64,000 nt of DNA from Burkholderiaceae bacterium (GTDB taxonomy: Bacteria > Pseudomonadota > Gammaproteobacteria > Burkholderiales > Burkholderiaceae_A): the NCBI GenBank assembly GCA_018882785.1, contig VERI01000005.1, positions 26,435-90,434 of the forward strand, given 5' to 3'. A model generated the notes under the pieces. That model was not told the origin of the DNA. It was given only the letters and a program-made list of their open reading frames with translations, and did not search any database. The position numbers and the translations under genes are program-made. Shown here piece after piece: positions 18,092 through 27,147 of this stretch (within the stretch, counting starts at the first letter, position 1; every line of letters starts with the position of its first letter).

Positions 18092-18444
18092 TTAATATCC
18101 CCGACGACTATCTGGTCACCTATACGAAGTGGCAAAAGTTCGTAAGACTCCAGCACATGGGACGCCATCCGCTCGTAGGCTAACGACCAAGGCCTGAGCA
18201 GTCGTGGTGCGCTCACGACCCTGTAATCACGATCTAGAAACGTTAACTGTAATGAATGTGGCATCCCAAAACCGTGCACCAAATTGCAGTTAAGAAGCAG
18301 TAACGGCCGACAGTCCGATAAAGCAAAAATACCGATAAATCGGTCGAAAAATCCCTCCGTCATCCATAACTCCACACCTCGATCACCCGAATTGAAATGT
18401 GAGGTTCCCGCTGTATTCGGAAGCTCGATCAAACCAATGCGCAC
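18088..18444 (-). CDS. DUF192-like protein in Tad operon
   Basis: A 118-residue protein whose middle (NCNLVHGFGMPHSLQLTFLDRDYRVV) resembles the DUF192 core, where a short hydrophobic stretch precedes a FLD-x-D-G-x-V-like motif. The C-terminal YELLPLRIGDQI also fits the family. The start is GTG 18444, overlapping the TadC stop as TAGTG; the ORF itself is open to 18507. DUF192 proteins have no agreed function and are sometimes found in Tad loci. No signal peptide or membrane helix is visible with this start. Confidence 0.6.
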   Translation of the reverse strand: MRIGLIELPNTAGTSHFNSGDRGVELWMTEGFFDRFIGIFALSDCRPLLLLNCNLVHGFGMPHSLQLTFLDRDYRVVSAPRLLRPWSLAYERMASHVLESYELLPLRIGDQIVVGDIN

Positions 18445-19361
18445 TAAAACAAACCCGACCCAGCAAGCCTTGAAACAAGGGGAACTGCGAGAATGAGAAA
18501 TGTGCACGGGAAAATACAGATCGCTAAAGGCATTAACAATTTCACAGGTAGTTTCATCGCTTGCCGCTCTGCGGCAAGCGCCCTGCTAATTCTTAACTGC
18601 TCCGCCTGACGACGTAACAATCCAGTCACGCTAACACCCTGCTGATCTGCTGCCTTAATGGAAGAGGAAAACTGAGAAATTTCAGCCAATCCAACTCGAT
18701 CGGAGAATTTCTGCAGCGCGATAGACTTGGGGATCCCCGCGCGAATATCCTGACTAACTGCCTGAAGCTGTCGTTTCAAAGCGCCATTCTGCCTGTCTGA
18801 CGAAAGATGCTGAAGAGCGAGCTGTAAAGCAGACTGAAAATTCTGCCCACTCTCTAAAACCAGCGCTAATACATCAAGGAACGACGGCAGCTCCCTTAAA
18901 ACACCCCGATGTATTAACACCACCTGATCTCTCAGCCAGACTCGGGGAAGAATGAGACACAACACAGACATTCCTGTCCCAACAGCCAAGAAAAAATAGG
19001 CTACCTCTGTAGTGCCAAGCAATAACAAAAAAGAAAATAACGCTGCCGTTGTGATGACGACTGTCAAAGCACAAACCCACTGGAGACGGGAGAACAACAC
19101 ATCATCAATCGCAGGATAAAACCCAAGCATGTCAAGCTCACGCCGAACAGCAACGGAGGGACGAACAAACCTTCCAACAAAAGGACTCAGAAAAAGTAAT
19201 TTTTCAAGAAATCCTCTCACGAAAGGGGGGAATCTCCGGAGAGCACTGTCATCGATGTAACTCGATGTTCTACTCGGAATCCGGAGTTTTTTGATTAATA
19301 TGAGACTCAAACCAGTAGCCCCGGCAGAGAACAATAACTGGCTTAACAAGAGCACGTCCAA
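18444..19361 (-). CDS. tadC: Tad pilus inner-membrane platform protein TadC
   Basis: A 305-residue membrane protein with a GspF/TadC-type cytoplasmic domain. Hydrophobic segments lie near residues 5-25, 95-140 and 275-300. The central RELPSFLDVLALVLESGQNF and QDIRAGIPKSIALQKFSDRVG stretches are characteristic of the T2SSF fold. With TadB it should form the platform on which TadA acts to assemble Flp pili. It begins at TTG 19361 behind an AAAGGA site, 12 bases after tadB. It overlaps the next gene by one base. Confidence 0.85.
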   Translation of the reverse strand: MDVLLLSQLLFSAGATGLSLILIKKLRIPSRTSSYIDDSALRRFPPFVRGFLEKLLFLSPFVGRFVRPSVAVRRELDMLGFYPAIDDVLFSRLQWVCALTVVITTAALFSFLLLLGTTEVAYFFLAVGTGMSVLCLILPRVWLRDQVVLIHRGVLRELPSFLDVLALVLESGQNFQSALQLALQHLSSDRQNGALKRQLQAVSQDIRAGIPKSIALQKFSDRVGLAEISQFSSSIKAADQQGVSVTGLLRRQAEQLRISRALAAERQAMKLPVKLLMPLAICIFPCTFLILAVPLVSRLAGSGLF

Positions 19362-19373
19362 TTTAATCCTTTT

Positions 19374-20213
19374 TTATTCCTGAATTCGAACGAGACGCCG
19401 AATCCAAACAAGTCCAATAAGCTCCAATATGAATACAATCGCCAAGACGATATGCCCGGTGCTTGTTACCCATAAGCTCGCCATCGACTCCGGATCCATC
19501 ATCGTGAGCACCCCTGCCAAGAGCATTGGCAAGGCCACCATCACCCACGCCTGTAACTTTCCTTGGGCGGTAAGTGCATCAACCTTCTCTTCCAGGATTA
19601 GCCGCTGACGAAAAGACCCAGACAGCCGCTCTAGTGCATCGGATAATCCCCCTCCGGAGGCCGCGGAGACACTGATCGTGAACGTGAGCAGACGAAGCTC
19701 CGGTATCGGTAGCCGCCCAGACCATTCCGCCATGGCACGCTCAAGCGAAAGACCAATACGCTGCATCCGATCAAGCATCGCAAGCTCTTGAGAAATCGGC
19801 CTGGAGGTCTGCCTGACAAGCTGTGCAAGCGCTGCCCGGATAGACAGACCAGCCCGAAGGGAGGTCGATAAAAGTTCAATTACAGCCGGCAACTGATATC
19901 GAATTGCCTGGTGCCGCCTGCCTAATCTAAAACGAACCAGTATGACTACGGCCGCAAGCCCAGCCACCATAATCACCGGCGCAGCCCATGCGCTTCGGAG
20001 AAAAAATATAGAAATCACAAAAGCAAGAACTGTGATGAGCAATACAACCCAGCGAATAGAGCTGACGCGAATAAAGATATGAAAGTGCTCTAGCCGCTCA
20101 ACGAGCCGCCCCTCAAACTGGCTTTTCTGATTCGCAAGCCAACCGGTCAACCGAGGAGCCAAAATAAAGACGGTAATCGCCCAAAATCCGCTCAAAAGAA
20201 TCATTGACTGCAT
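19374..20213 (-). CDS. tadB: Tad pilus inner-membrane platform protein TadB
   Basis: A 279-residue GspF-like protein with N-terminal hydrophobic segments and the T2SSF core YQLPAVIELLSTSLRAGLSIRAAL, then FTISVSAASGGGLSDALERLS. The C-terminal membrane helices complete the family layout. The start is taken as ATG 20213, sharing a base with the tadA stop (TGATG); TTG 20216 is a one-codon alternative. It pairs with TadC in the pilus assembly platform. Confidence 0.87.
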   Translation of the reverse strand: MQSMILLSGFWAITVFILAPRLTGWLANQKSQFEGRLVERLEHFHIFIRVSSIRWVVLLITVLAFVISIFFLRSAWAAPVIMVAGLAAVVILVRFRLGRRHQAIRYQLPAVIELLSTSLRAGLSIRAALAQLVRQTSRPISQELAMLDRMQRIGLSLERAMAEWSGRLPIPELRLLTFTISVSAASGGGLSDALERLSGSFRQRLILEEKVDALTAQGKLQAWVMVALPMLLAGVLTMMDPESMASLWVTSTGHIVLAIVFILELIGLVWIRRLVRIQE

Positions 20214-21832
20214 CAAACACCTGCCAATACGTCGTAAAGAGGGGCATGCTCCGTGACACCCTGAACACTTAATCGTTCAAAGAAGTGCGGGACTACGCCA
20301 GTCGGCTGGAATGCTCTTATATCAGGCCGCCAATGAAAAATCTCTTGGGTCTGAATAACGCCAGACTCCACGCCAGTAACCTCCGAGATACTGACGAGTC
20401 GCCTCTTGCCATCACCACATCTCTGCTGCTGCACCAGGAGATCCACTGCAGAAGCGATCTGCTCACGAATCGCGACTAACGGCAAATCAAAACCGGCCAT
20501 CAGGACCAGCATTTCAAGCCGAGCCAGGGCATCCCGCGGGCTATTTGCATGAACTGTGGTCAGGGATCCCTCGTGCCCAGTATTCATCGCCTGAAGCATA
20601 TCGAGCGCCTCCCCACCGCGGCACTCACCCACCACAATTCGATCGGGCCGCATACGCAGGGAGTTTCTCAGCAAGTCCCGAATCGTTACGGAGCCCTGGC
20701 CTTCCGCATTGGCTTGACGAACCTCCAGAGAGACGAGATTCGCGTGCCCGAGCTGTAACTCAGCCGCATCTTCAATAGTGACAATACGTTCATGCGAAGG
20801 AATCCATCGGGATAACATGTTCAGCAGGGTGGTTTTCCCTGACCCCGTACCACCCGAAACGACGATGTTGAGCCGATATCGAACTGCTAGCTCAAGAAGA
20901 GAAAGCATCGCTGCACTTGCAGAGCCAAGATCACGGAGGTCATTTGCCTCGAGCCGCTTCTTGGAGAAGCGTCGAATTGTTAGGCTACAGCCCTTGATTG
21001 CTAGAGGCGGAATGATTGCGTTGACACGTGAGCCATCTTTCAAACGTGCATCCACCATCGGGGACGCATCATCAATCCGCTTTCCGAGAGGTGAGACGAT
21101 TCGATCAATAACCGAGCGGACACTATCATCACTTGAAAAGTGCAATGGAACACGATGGCAAACTCCGGCACGCTCAGCAAATACCTCGTCAAAGCGATTG
21201 ACCATTATTTCAGAGACTTCGGGGTCATCAAATAACGACTCCAAGGGTCCCAAACCAACCGATTCCGCAATAACTCTTTCCACGAAAGCTTCTCGGTCCA
21301 GACCAAGTTCACCCTGTAATAATTCTTGGGCAATCGGGAGCATCAGGTCGCGACACTCATCCCGAATTGCCTGGTCAGAGACGCTCTGCCAATCACGCTT
21401 ACGCAGATCAATCAAGGACCGAAGGCGCTCAACGGCACGATCTACCAGATCCTGATGATGTAACGGCGACGACAGGGAAGAAAGTTCACCACCCGACGAC
21501 AGCCCCTCGACCTCTAGTGTCCACCCACCTATCTGAATCTGATCCCCGATCTTCAGAGGCCCATATTCGGTTACCCGGGCGGAATTCACCAGTGTCCCCG
21601 CGAGCGTTCCCTGGTCTTGTATAAACAGGTCGCCGCGGCGCGACTGGATCTCTGCATGCCGCTTTCCTATCCAAATTCCCGACAATGCAATATCTGCCGC
21701 AGGCTCTCTGCCAATACAGGCGGGAAACCGAGATACGGATAAGCTCGCTGCTGGGACCCCACCCTGGCTCAGACGAAGACCTAGCTCCGAAGTCGCTTCA
21801 GAATTAACACTCGGGACAGCGAGATTAGTCAT
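20213..21832 (-). CDS. tadA: FHA-domain/TadA (CpaF) secretion ATPase fusion
   Basis: A 539-residue protein joining two modules. Residues about 38-108 form a forkhead-associated domain, with the GR-x-P pair in IGREPAAD, the H of KRHAEIQ and a late IGDQIQIGG. FHA domains bind phosphothreonine peptides. Residues about 130-510 are a type II/IV secretion ATPase: DPEVSEIMVNRFDEVF, Walker A SGGTGSGKTTLL (about 326-336), the acidic VTIEDAAELQL and the His box TVHANSPRDAL. It should power Flp pilus assembly at the inner membrane. The FHA fusion suggests phosphorylation-dependent control, which is an inference. It overlaps the secretin gene by eight bases. Confidence 0.9.
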   Translation of the reverse strand: MTNLAVPSVNSEATSELGLRLSQGGVPAASLSVSRFPACIGREPAADIALSGIWIGKRHAEIQSRRGDLFIQDQGTLAGTLVNSARVTEYGPLKIGDQIQIGGWTLEVEGLSSGGELSSLSSPLHHQDLVDRAVERLRSLIDLRKRDWQSVSDQAIRDECRDLMLPIAQELLQGELGLDREAFVERVIAESVGLGPLESLFDDPEVSEIMVNRFDEVFAERAGVCHRVPLHFSSDDSVRSVIDRIVSPLGKRIDDASPMVDARLKDGSRVNAIIPPLAIKGCSLTIRRFSKKRLEANDLRDLGSASAAMLSLLELAVRYRLNIVVSGGTGSGKTTLLNMLSRWIPSHERIVTIEDAAELQLGHANLVSLEVRQANAEGQGSVTIRDLLRNSLRMRPDRIVVGECRGGEALDMLQAMNTGHEGSLTTVHANSPRDALARLEMLVLMAGFDLPLVAIREQIASAVDLLVQQQRCGDGKRRLVSISEVTGVESGVIQTQEIFHWRPDIRAFQPTGVVPHFFERLSVQGVTEHAPLYDVLAGV

Positions 21833-23267
21833 GACGCTCCTCCCCCTGAATTCGCTGCCGTGTCTGCTGCAGGGAGAGATCTGCGCGGTCCTTCAGCGAC
21901 TGATTGAGTTCGGATCCAGGACTGATAAATCGAGGCGTCACGAAGACCACCATCTCACTACGACGCTCTCTGAAGTCCCGAGAGGAAAAAAGCCTTCCCA
22001 GTATCGGGATACTGCCAAGCCCTGGCATTTTGTCTAAGGTCTTACTCCTATCCTCGGAGATCAAACCAGAGATGACTAAGGTCTCGCCCTCCTGGAGATT
22101 CACATCCGTTTCTGTCTGCCTGGATAAAAAAGCGGGTAAGTCGCCCACCTTAATAGCTGGATCTAAAGTAGACAGTTCGGTCATGACGCGCGCCGAAATG
22201 CTTCCGGATTCAGTGAGAGTCGGGTTAATTTCGAATTTAATGCCGTACGGCTTGAATTGCACCGAAGTCGCGCCCATCGGGCTAGTTGTGGGAAGCGGTA
22301 TCTCACCGCCAGCAAGGAATTTGGCTGCGCCCCCACTCCGACACGACAGTATTGGCTCCGCGAGCACGATCGCATCTCCCGACTGCTCCATCAGATTAAT
22401 GACCGAAGACAAGGTACTTTGTAGGCCAAAGTACATCGCAAATGGCGAGACTTTTGAAATAAGCGGCTCTGTGGTCGTTCCCGGTAAGTTAGAAGTCACA
22501 CCAGGCAAGCCCGAACTATCCAAAGTCCCCGATGATGCCGGTCGAAATCGTGAATTTGTACGCATGTCACCAACGATCCCAAACAGCGGGCCTGCTGTGC
22601 TCTTTTGCCAATTGACCCCAATGTTCTCTAGCGCACTTTTCTTGACTTCAAGAAATCGAACCTCCATTGCAATCATCTGCTCGATGCCAGCCTGCTGAAC
22701 CAGATTCATTATTAACGGGGATCGCTGGGCAAGCTCACGCACTTTCTGTGCCTCTTGAACGTTTTTTGCGCGACCTTCAATCACAACCTTACCACCCACA
22801 ACCCTCGCCTCAATTGTTGAAGACTTACCCAACCATTGCTTTACATCTTTAAGCAACTGATCGTGATCACCTGACCCAACTTGAACAGCGACGCGACGCT
22901 GAGAGCCATCGTGATACCAGAGATGCATCGTCGTCGACCCCGGCTGCAGGGCAAGTAACATCACCTGATCTCGCTCCAGCCGCTTGGCGGAGACGACCTT
23001 TCCGTTTCCGAGCACCATGCGCTTCAGCCCTTCCTCGGCAATGACTAAAACCTCCCCAACACGCAAAGAGACGTCTTGCCCAACTGGCTTGATAATGGAC
23101 GATGGGCTGACGGCTGAGCTGGCCAGTGATACATCCTGACTTGCGAGTCCGGCCGATCTGACTTCAGACGATCTAACTGCAGTCGGCTGCGCAGCCACGA
23201 ACGCAAAGAGGGCGGTAAAAAATAGTGCTCTCAATTGAGAAGGCATAACGAACGTTTGAAAATTCAT
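21825..23267 (-). CDS. cpaC: Tad pilus secretin CpaC/RcpA
   Basis: A 480-residue outer-membrane secretin of the Tad system. After a signal peptide (LRALFFTALFAFVAAQ) come the CpaC N-domain (VGEVLVIAEEG) and a BON-like segment (IEARVVGGKVVIEGRAKNV). The secretin core follows: AEPILSCRSGGAAKFLAGGE, VNLQEGETLVISGL and the closing LGRLFSS.REMVVFVTPRF region. It is predicted to form the ring through which Flp pili leave the cell. The start is ATG 23267, overlapping cpaB by four bases; ATG 23246 is an alternative nearer the signal helix. Confidence 0.9.
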   Translation of the reverse strand: MNFQTFVMPSQLRALFFTALFAFVAAQPTAVRSSEVRSAGLASQDVSLASSAVSPSSIIKPVGQDVSLRVGEVLVIAEEGLKRMVLGNGKVVSAKRLERDQVMLLALQPGSTTMHLWYHDGSQRRVAVQVGSGDHDQLLKDVKQWLGKSSTIEARVVGGKVVIEGRAKNVQEAQKVRELAQRSPLIMNLVQQAGIEQMIAMEVRFLEVKKSALENIGVNWQKSTAGPLFGIVGDMRTNSRFRPASSGTLDSSGLPGVTSNLPGTTTEPLISKVSPFAMYFGLQSTLSSVINLMEQSGDAIVLAEPILSCRSGGAAKFLAGGEIPLPTTSPMGATSVQFKPYGIKFEINPTLTESGSISARVMTELSTLDPAIKVGDLPAFLSRQTETDVNLQEGETLVISGLISEDRSKTLDKMPGLGSIPILGRLFSSRDFRERRSEMVVFVTPRFISPGSELNQSLKDRADLSLQQTRQRIQGEERHD

Positions 23268-24217
23268 CGCGCCACCCCCTCGGCACTTCCAATCAAGATT
23301 TCGATCGGACCACTATGGTGAATGGCGGTCTTCGGCCCCTGTCGAGTAGGTCCTGCTAGCTGGCCACCTTCACGTTCTGGCGCTCGAAGCGCAACTCCAA
23401 GTCGGCCTTGCAGCTGTCCAGTGAGCACCTGATGGGCGAGTCCAGCCGGTACCGCTAGGGTTAATGTCGAATAACGGTCATTTGCAGATGGTGCGCGCGA
23501 TTCGGTTGGCGACTCTGAGCTACGCTCAGTTTTCGCACCAGTGGCGATCACACGCAGATTTTCAGCAATTAGCCGTGCCTGAGTGGATGGGGCCACACGG
23601 TCAGCAGACAAGGAAACGATCGCTCCCTCAGCCGGGACGCTCACCGGTGAGGCGTTTGCCCATAGATCGATGCGATCACCCGGCTGTATAAGCCCCGCGA
23701 CCGACGACACCTCATCTACTGCAATTGACACAGCACGAAAGCCTGGCTCCACAACAGCGCCACTCTGTGGAACTGCGCTCTGACGAAGATGATCGGCCAT
23801 GATGGGATAGCCCGCCTTAATGGGCCGAACAATCTTGCGTTGATTGACGGTATCGAAGTCCAGTGGCGTCAATACCTCGGGACCCGACCAGTCTTGCGGC
23901 ATTCTCCGGATCGCCACGGTCAGAGGACCAACTACGTCTCCGGCCGATAGGTTACGCGCCGCCACCAAGACCTCCACTAGTCCACCCTTCGGCAGCAGCC
24001 GATCTCGCTCCATCAGCACCTGTCTCTCCGCATAGGATTGAGTCATAAAAAATGCGGCGATTCCGGCCATCAACGCCAAACCAAGCGCCCAATGTCGGCG
24101 CACCGCACCCCACGCCGTTTGGCCGAGGGAACCCCCACCTACCGGACGGAGGAAGGAATAGAACCGTCTGAATTGTTCTTGTAACCGTAGTCGAATCTCT
24201 GTCCAGCGATTGTTCAT
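23264..24217 (-). CDS. cpaB: Flp pilus assembly protein CpaB/RcpC
   Basis: A 317-residue protein with one N-terminal membrane anchor (WALGLALMAGIAAFFMTQ) and a periplasmic SAF-type domain. VEVLVAARNLSAGDVVGP, KIVRPIKAGYPIMADHL and VSSVAGLIQPGDRIDLWA are the typical CpaB signatures. It is thought to work with the secretin and may bind peptidoglycan. The start is set at ATG 24217 because GGCGGAG lies just before it; a GTA-rich extension to 24235 is not needed. It lies directly upstream of the secretin gene. Confidence 0.88.
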   Translation of the reverse strand: MNNRWTEIRLRLQEQFRRFYSFLRPVGGGSLGQTAWGAVRRHWALGLALMAGIAAFFMTQSYAERQVLMERDRLLPKGGLVEVLVAARNLSAGDVVGPLTVAIRRMPQDWSGPEVLTPLDFDTVNQRKIVRPIKAGYPIMADHLRQSAVPQSGAVVEPGFRAVSIAVDEVSSVAGLIQPGDRIDLWANASPVSVPAEGAIVSLSADRVAPSTQARLIAENLRVIATGAKTERSSESPTESRAPSANDRYSTLTLAVPAGLAHQVLTGQLQGRLGVALRAPEREGGQLAGPTRQGPKTAIHHSGPIEILIGSAEGVAR

Positions 24218-24228
24218 AGTGACTCCGC

Positions 24229-24420
24229 CTACCATGGCAAAGACAGAGAAAATGAATACGCTGCCATCAAATCGACCAGCGCTCTGCCAAGACTCATCGG
24301 AGAGCCATCCAAAATCAGCCAGGCGCTCGCCAGGGCAGTAGTGGCTAGAACATATTCTGTTAGTGCCATGCCGGTGGGCCGACCAATCTGCCGCATCAAA
24401 ACGTGTGTATATATGCTCAT
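24229..24420 (-). CDS. Second, short Flp-like prepilin
   Basis: A 63-residue protein with a 17-residue leader ending in RPTG, followed by MALTEYVLATTALASAWLIL. This is the Tad prepilin motif G/x4-E-Y plus a hydrophobic helix, so cleavage after Gly17 is predicted. The mature form would be only about 46 residues, the size of true Flp pilins. The start is ATG 24420 with AGGAAGAC upstream. It lies between an unrecognised gene and cpaB. Whether it or the longer protein at 27144-27467 is the major pilin cannot be told from sequence. Confidence 0.7.
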   Translation of the reverse strand: MSIYTHVLMRQIGRPTGMALTEYVLATTALASAWLILDGSPMSLGRALVDLMAAYSFSLSLPW

Positions 24421-24436
24421 ACTGTCTTCCTTTTGA

Positions 24437-24994
24437 CTAACGTTGTACAAAAATTGAATAGGCGCCTCTTACCGGATCCACCCCCGAGAGAAGGAAATGC
24501 CCAGACGGAAAGGTTGCGATATGCCCTTGTTGCAGTCTGCGTATACCGAGAGCCGTAGTACTAAATTGCTTCTCTACTAGCCCAACCGATTCCTCATGGT
24601 GAGCATCGAGTGCTCGCCCCGAGTGACGAATGCTGGCCTTGAACCCGAGCTGAAGGTCTGCCATCTCAAATGACCAGCTCGAATCTCGGCTAGGTGTGAC
24701 GTGTGAGATCCCTGTGAGTGGCATTTGTATTCGCCAACCCCATGCGCGGTTGCGGTTATGGTCTGCCTTCCATTGTTCAGCCACCCACAACTGTCCGATC
24801 AGTGTTCCTGCCACACACCACTGCCCCACGCGCTGAGTGACAGCGACCTGACCCTCTTTCCGCCATTGGGTCGCCCGACGCTGCGCCATTTCACAGCCAG
24901 GGTGATCACCCTGCAGATAGGTTGCATGGACATTAACGCCCCCGATATTGAAGACCAGACTCGAGAGCGCGCCCGCCAATAGACTCGAACTCAT
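24437..24994 (-). CDS. Unrecognised Tad-operon protein, 185 residues
   Basis: I do not recognise this family. The first 20 residues (MSSSLLAGALSSLVFNIGGV) are mildly hydrophobic and could be a weak signal or anchor. The rest is polar and rich in Trp, Gln and His, with cysteines at CEM and WCVAG. The sequence has no obvious repeat or catalytic motif. An AGGAAGAATC ribosome site precedes the ATG. It is tightly embedded between the TadE-like gene and the short prepilin, so a role in pilus assembly or as a minor component is inferred from context only. Confidence 0.7.
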   Translation of the reverse strand: MSSSLLAGALSSLVFNIGGVNVHATYLQGDHPGCEMAQRRATQWRKEGQVAVTQRVGQWCVAGTLIGQLWVAEQWKADHNRNRAWGWRIQMPLTGISHVTPSRDSSWSFEMADLQLGFKASIRHSGRALDAHHEESVGLVEKQFSTTALGIRRLQQGHIATFPSGHFLLSGVDPVRGAYSIFVQR

Positions 24995-25006
24995 GATTCT
25001 TCCTTG

Positions 25007-25813
25007 CTAGCGGTCATTAATTCGAGTGCCTGGATAGGCCACATCGTGATCCACTTGATGAAACCCTGCTCGAAATCTGGACGTATTGCTATCGAGCCCC
25101 AGCAAATCAAAGGCGGGCATAAGCAGATCCTTTCCAGGAAGGTAGAGACCCTCAATGGCCTGACTCGCCAACACTGAGGGAGTCTCCCCTTCCTTAACCC
25201 GGTGATGAAAGTCCGCTCGATCCGAAGCGGCCCAGCTATCCGTGACCAATGCAATTCGGCTTGTGAGCTCTAAACGGGGAACCAGATTCCCCTTCGTCGA
25301 TAAATCAGATGAAGCCCAGAGAACAGTTCGAACCGTTGATCGTGACAAATGATCAGGGGTGGGCAGCGAGAAAAGGGCCGGACCCGCCTTCATACTGACG
25401 CCGCGGAAAAGATCCGATAGCTTTGAAAGAAGCGACTTGTCAGCACCGTCCACTTTAGGCAGGTCGATCGACAATAAAACGTCCTCCGGCTGCTGTAGTA
25501 CAACCTTGTGATGGCCGAGGCTACGGAATGGTTTCCATCCAGGAGCATCAAGCGGAAAGACCTCCTGCCGATCTGCGTAAAACATAGCCGACCGAATTTT
25601 CTGCTCCGGTGTAAATCCCTTTTGCCGACAAAATGCAGGATGGTTATCGCAGTCAAATGCCGCAAAACGGGCGGCCTGGCTTGTTTTAATACTTGCCATG
25701 CCAACGGTCCCGATTAGAAGAATCATCATCATCAAGGCACTGATGAGTCCAACCAGCAGTAAGAGCTCGAGCAGTGACTGGCCCTGAGGCTGGCCTACCG
25801 GTCTGAATCTCAT
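25007..25813 (-). CDS. TadE-like minor pilin
   Basis: A 268-residue protein with an N-terminal prepilin motif. QPQG is followed by QSLLELLLLVGLISALMMMI, giving G/x4-E and a single helix, then KTSQAARFAAFDC. This matches TadE/TadF pseudopilins that are processed by a dedicated peptidase. The C-terminal domain of about 220 residues has two cysteines near its start (FDCDNHPAFC) that could form a disulfide. It overlaps the upstream TadG-like gene by four bases (ATGA). Confidence 0.72.
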   Translation of the reverse strand: MRFRPVGQPQGQSLLELLLLVGLISALMMMILLIGTVGMASIKTSQAARFAAFDCDNHPAFCRQKGFTPEQKIRSAMFYADRQEVFPLDAPGWKPFRSLGHHKVVLQQPEDVLLSIDLPKVDGADKSLLSKLSDLFRGVSMKAGPALFSLPTPDHLSRSTVRTVLWASSDLSTKGNLVPRLELTSRIALVTDSWAASDRADFHHRVKEGETPSVLASQAIEGLYLPGKDLLMPAFDLLGLDSNTSRFRAGFHQVDHDVAYPGTRINDR

Positions 25814-27147
25814 GGTCGTCCGCCCTGCGCGATCATCAGCCCCACGGACTGATCAGTGGCGGTTGGTGCGACCAGCCGGGATGCCCAAAAAGGGGAAAAT
25901 AAGTTGGCGAATTCGCGAGCAGCAGGATTGGAAAATGTATCTTTAGGCCGCTGAAAGAAAAGCTCTGCAACGCTTAATGCCCAAAGGCGATCGGTAGTCG
26001 ATGCAGACCCACTTGGCGATAAGCGAGACTGGCCTGCAGTCACCTGCTGAGATTTAGACAAAGGAAGCCGTACGAGCACCGGTACCCTGACGGACGCTGT
26101 CTGTCGGCCGGCATCTGCATCTAATACCAACTCTCGATAACCACTCAGGCCAAGGTATCCAGGAATTCCCACTGCCTGCGTCTGCGCCATTGACCACGCA
26201 GATGGATTGGCCTTAGTCCCTGCGACATGCTCGGCCATGGACACTTGGCCATCCATTTGCGCATCAGCAGCACCCCAGCCAACCGGTATGGACTCATCCA
26301 ATCGCGAGCATCGCCAGCTCCATCGACTTCTGCGTCTCCAAGAGTGGGCAGATAAAGTATCTGCCGCTTCCCAGCTTGCGTAATCTGGCGTAAGCCAAGT
26401 CCCCCCGCGGCGAATCAGCTTTCCAAACGCGGAATCGAGCCCGCCAGGAATGCAGCCCAGACTGGGCATCAAATACAAGCGCTGATCGTACGCCCGTGAT
26501 TGAGAAAAACTGTCTTGAGATTCCTGCAGCATGCTTGCCAATGGTGTCCGCTCCGAGCCTGACCTTGTGCCCGAGAAGGCCGAGAAAGCCGAGATCGAAC
26601 TGCTCGGGATAAGCTGGCCGAAAAAACGTGCATCGCCAGACCAGACCACCTCGTTGACCATAGCCTGCGCCGCAAATGGGGTCGCTGCAGCATGCATCAT
26701 TTGCTGACTAGACTGAAGCAATCGGGTGTAACTCGAACGAAGGGGCACCTCGAGACTCGCACCCGCCTTTGCCAACTCATGGCTCACTTGGGCCGACTCT
26801 TGAATCCAAGCTGCCATAGATTGAACAGCCGGCATGAAGGCAGCAATAGTTCCAATATTTTGAGAAATCGTCTTAGCGTAGTGGGTCCAAGAAGCAAGGG
26901 TTACCGCCTGTGCAATCATGATTTCGTTGGCAGCGATTGCACGATTACTGTAAGCGTCGTAATTTAAGATCTGTGCATACCATGTCGCCACTGATTTAGC
27001 GGCGGAATCTGCTAGGCCAACCGCCCGCGTCTTCTCGTTATTCGTAACCGCTGCCCGCGCAAGGAGAAATGTCAGCAGCGCAATGAGCGACACCATGCCC
27101 AGCCCTAGCATCAGCACAGCACCTCGTGGTGGGGAAGAGCGACTCAA
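25810..27147 (-). CDS. TadG-like pilus assembly protein
   Basis: A 445-residue protein. It has a basic N-terminus, one membrane helix (GAVLMLGLGMVSLIALLTFLLA) and a long extracytoplasmic region. RGA before a helix is the usual TadG opening, and the following VTNNEKTRAVGLADSAAKSVA is typical. No von Willebrand A domain with a clear MIDAS motif is seen, unlike many TadG proteins, so the assignment is to the general TadG-like group. It starts at TTG 27147, overlapping the stop of the first pilin gene. Translational coupling would explain the weak start. Confidence 0.65.
   Translation of the reverse strand: MSRSSPPRGAVLMLGLGMVSLIALLTFLLARAAVTNNEKTRAVGLADSAAKSVATWYAQILNYDAYSNRAIAANEIMIAQAVTLASWTHYAKTISQNIGTIAAFMPAVQSMAAWIQESAQVSHELAKAGASLEVPLRSSYTRLLQSSQQMMHAAATPFAAQAMVNEVVWSGDARFFGQLIPSSSISAFSAFSGTRSGSERTPLASMLQESQDSFSQSRAYDQRLYLMPSLGCIPGGLDSAFGKLIRRGGTWLTPDYASWEAADTLSAHSWRRRSRWSWRCSRLDESIPVGWGAADAQMDGQVSMAEHVAGTKANPSAWSMAQTQAVGIPGYLGLSGYRELVLDADAGRQTASVRVPVLVRLPLSKSQQVTAGQSRLSPSGSASTTDRLWALSVAELFFQRPKDTFSNPAAREFANLFSPFWASRLVAPTATDQSVGLMIAQGGRP

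Noticed and set aside
20778..21455. 225-codon plus-strand frame within tadA
   Set aside because: Antisense to the conserved ATPase core. The Ser/Arg-rich product is typical of a shadow frame.
21904..22698. 264-codon plus-strand frame within the secretin gene
   Set aside because: Antisense shadow of a well-supported secretin; no ribosome site or domain seen.
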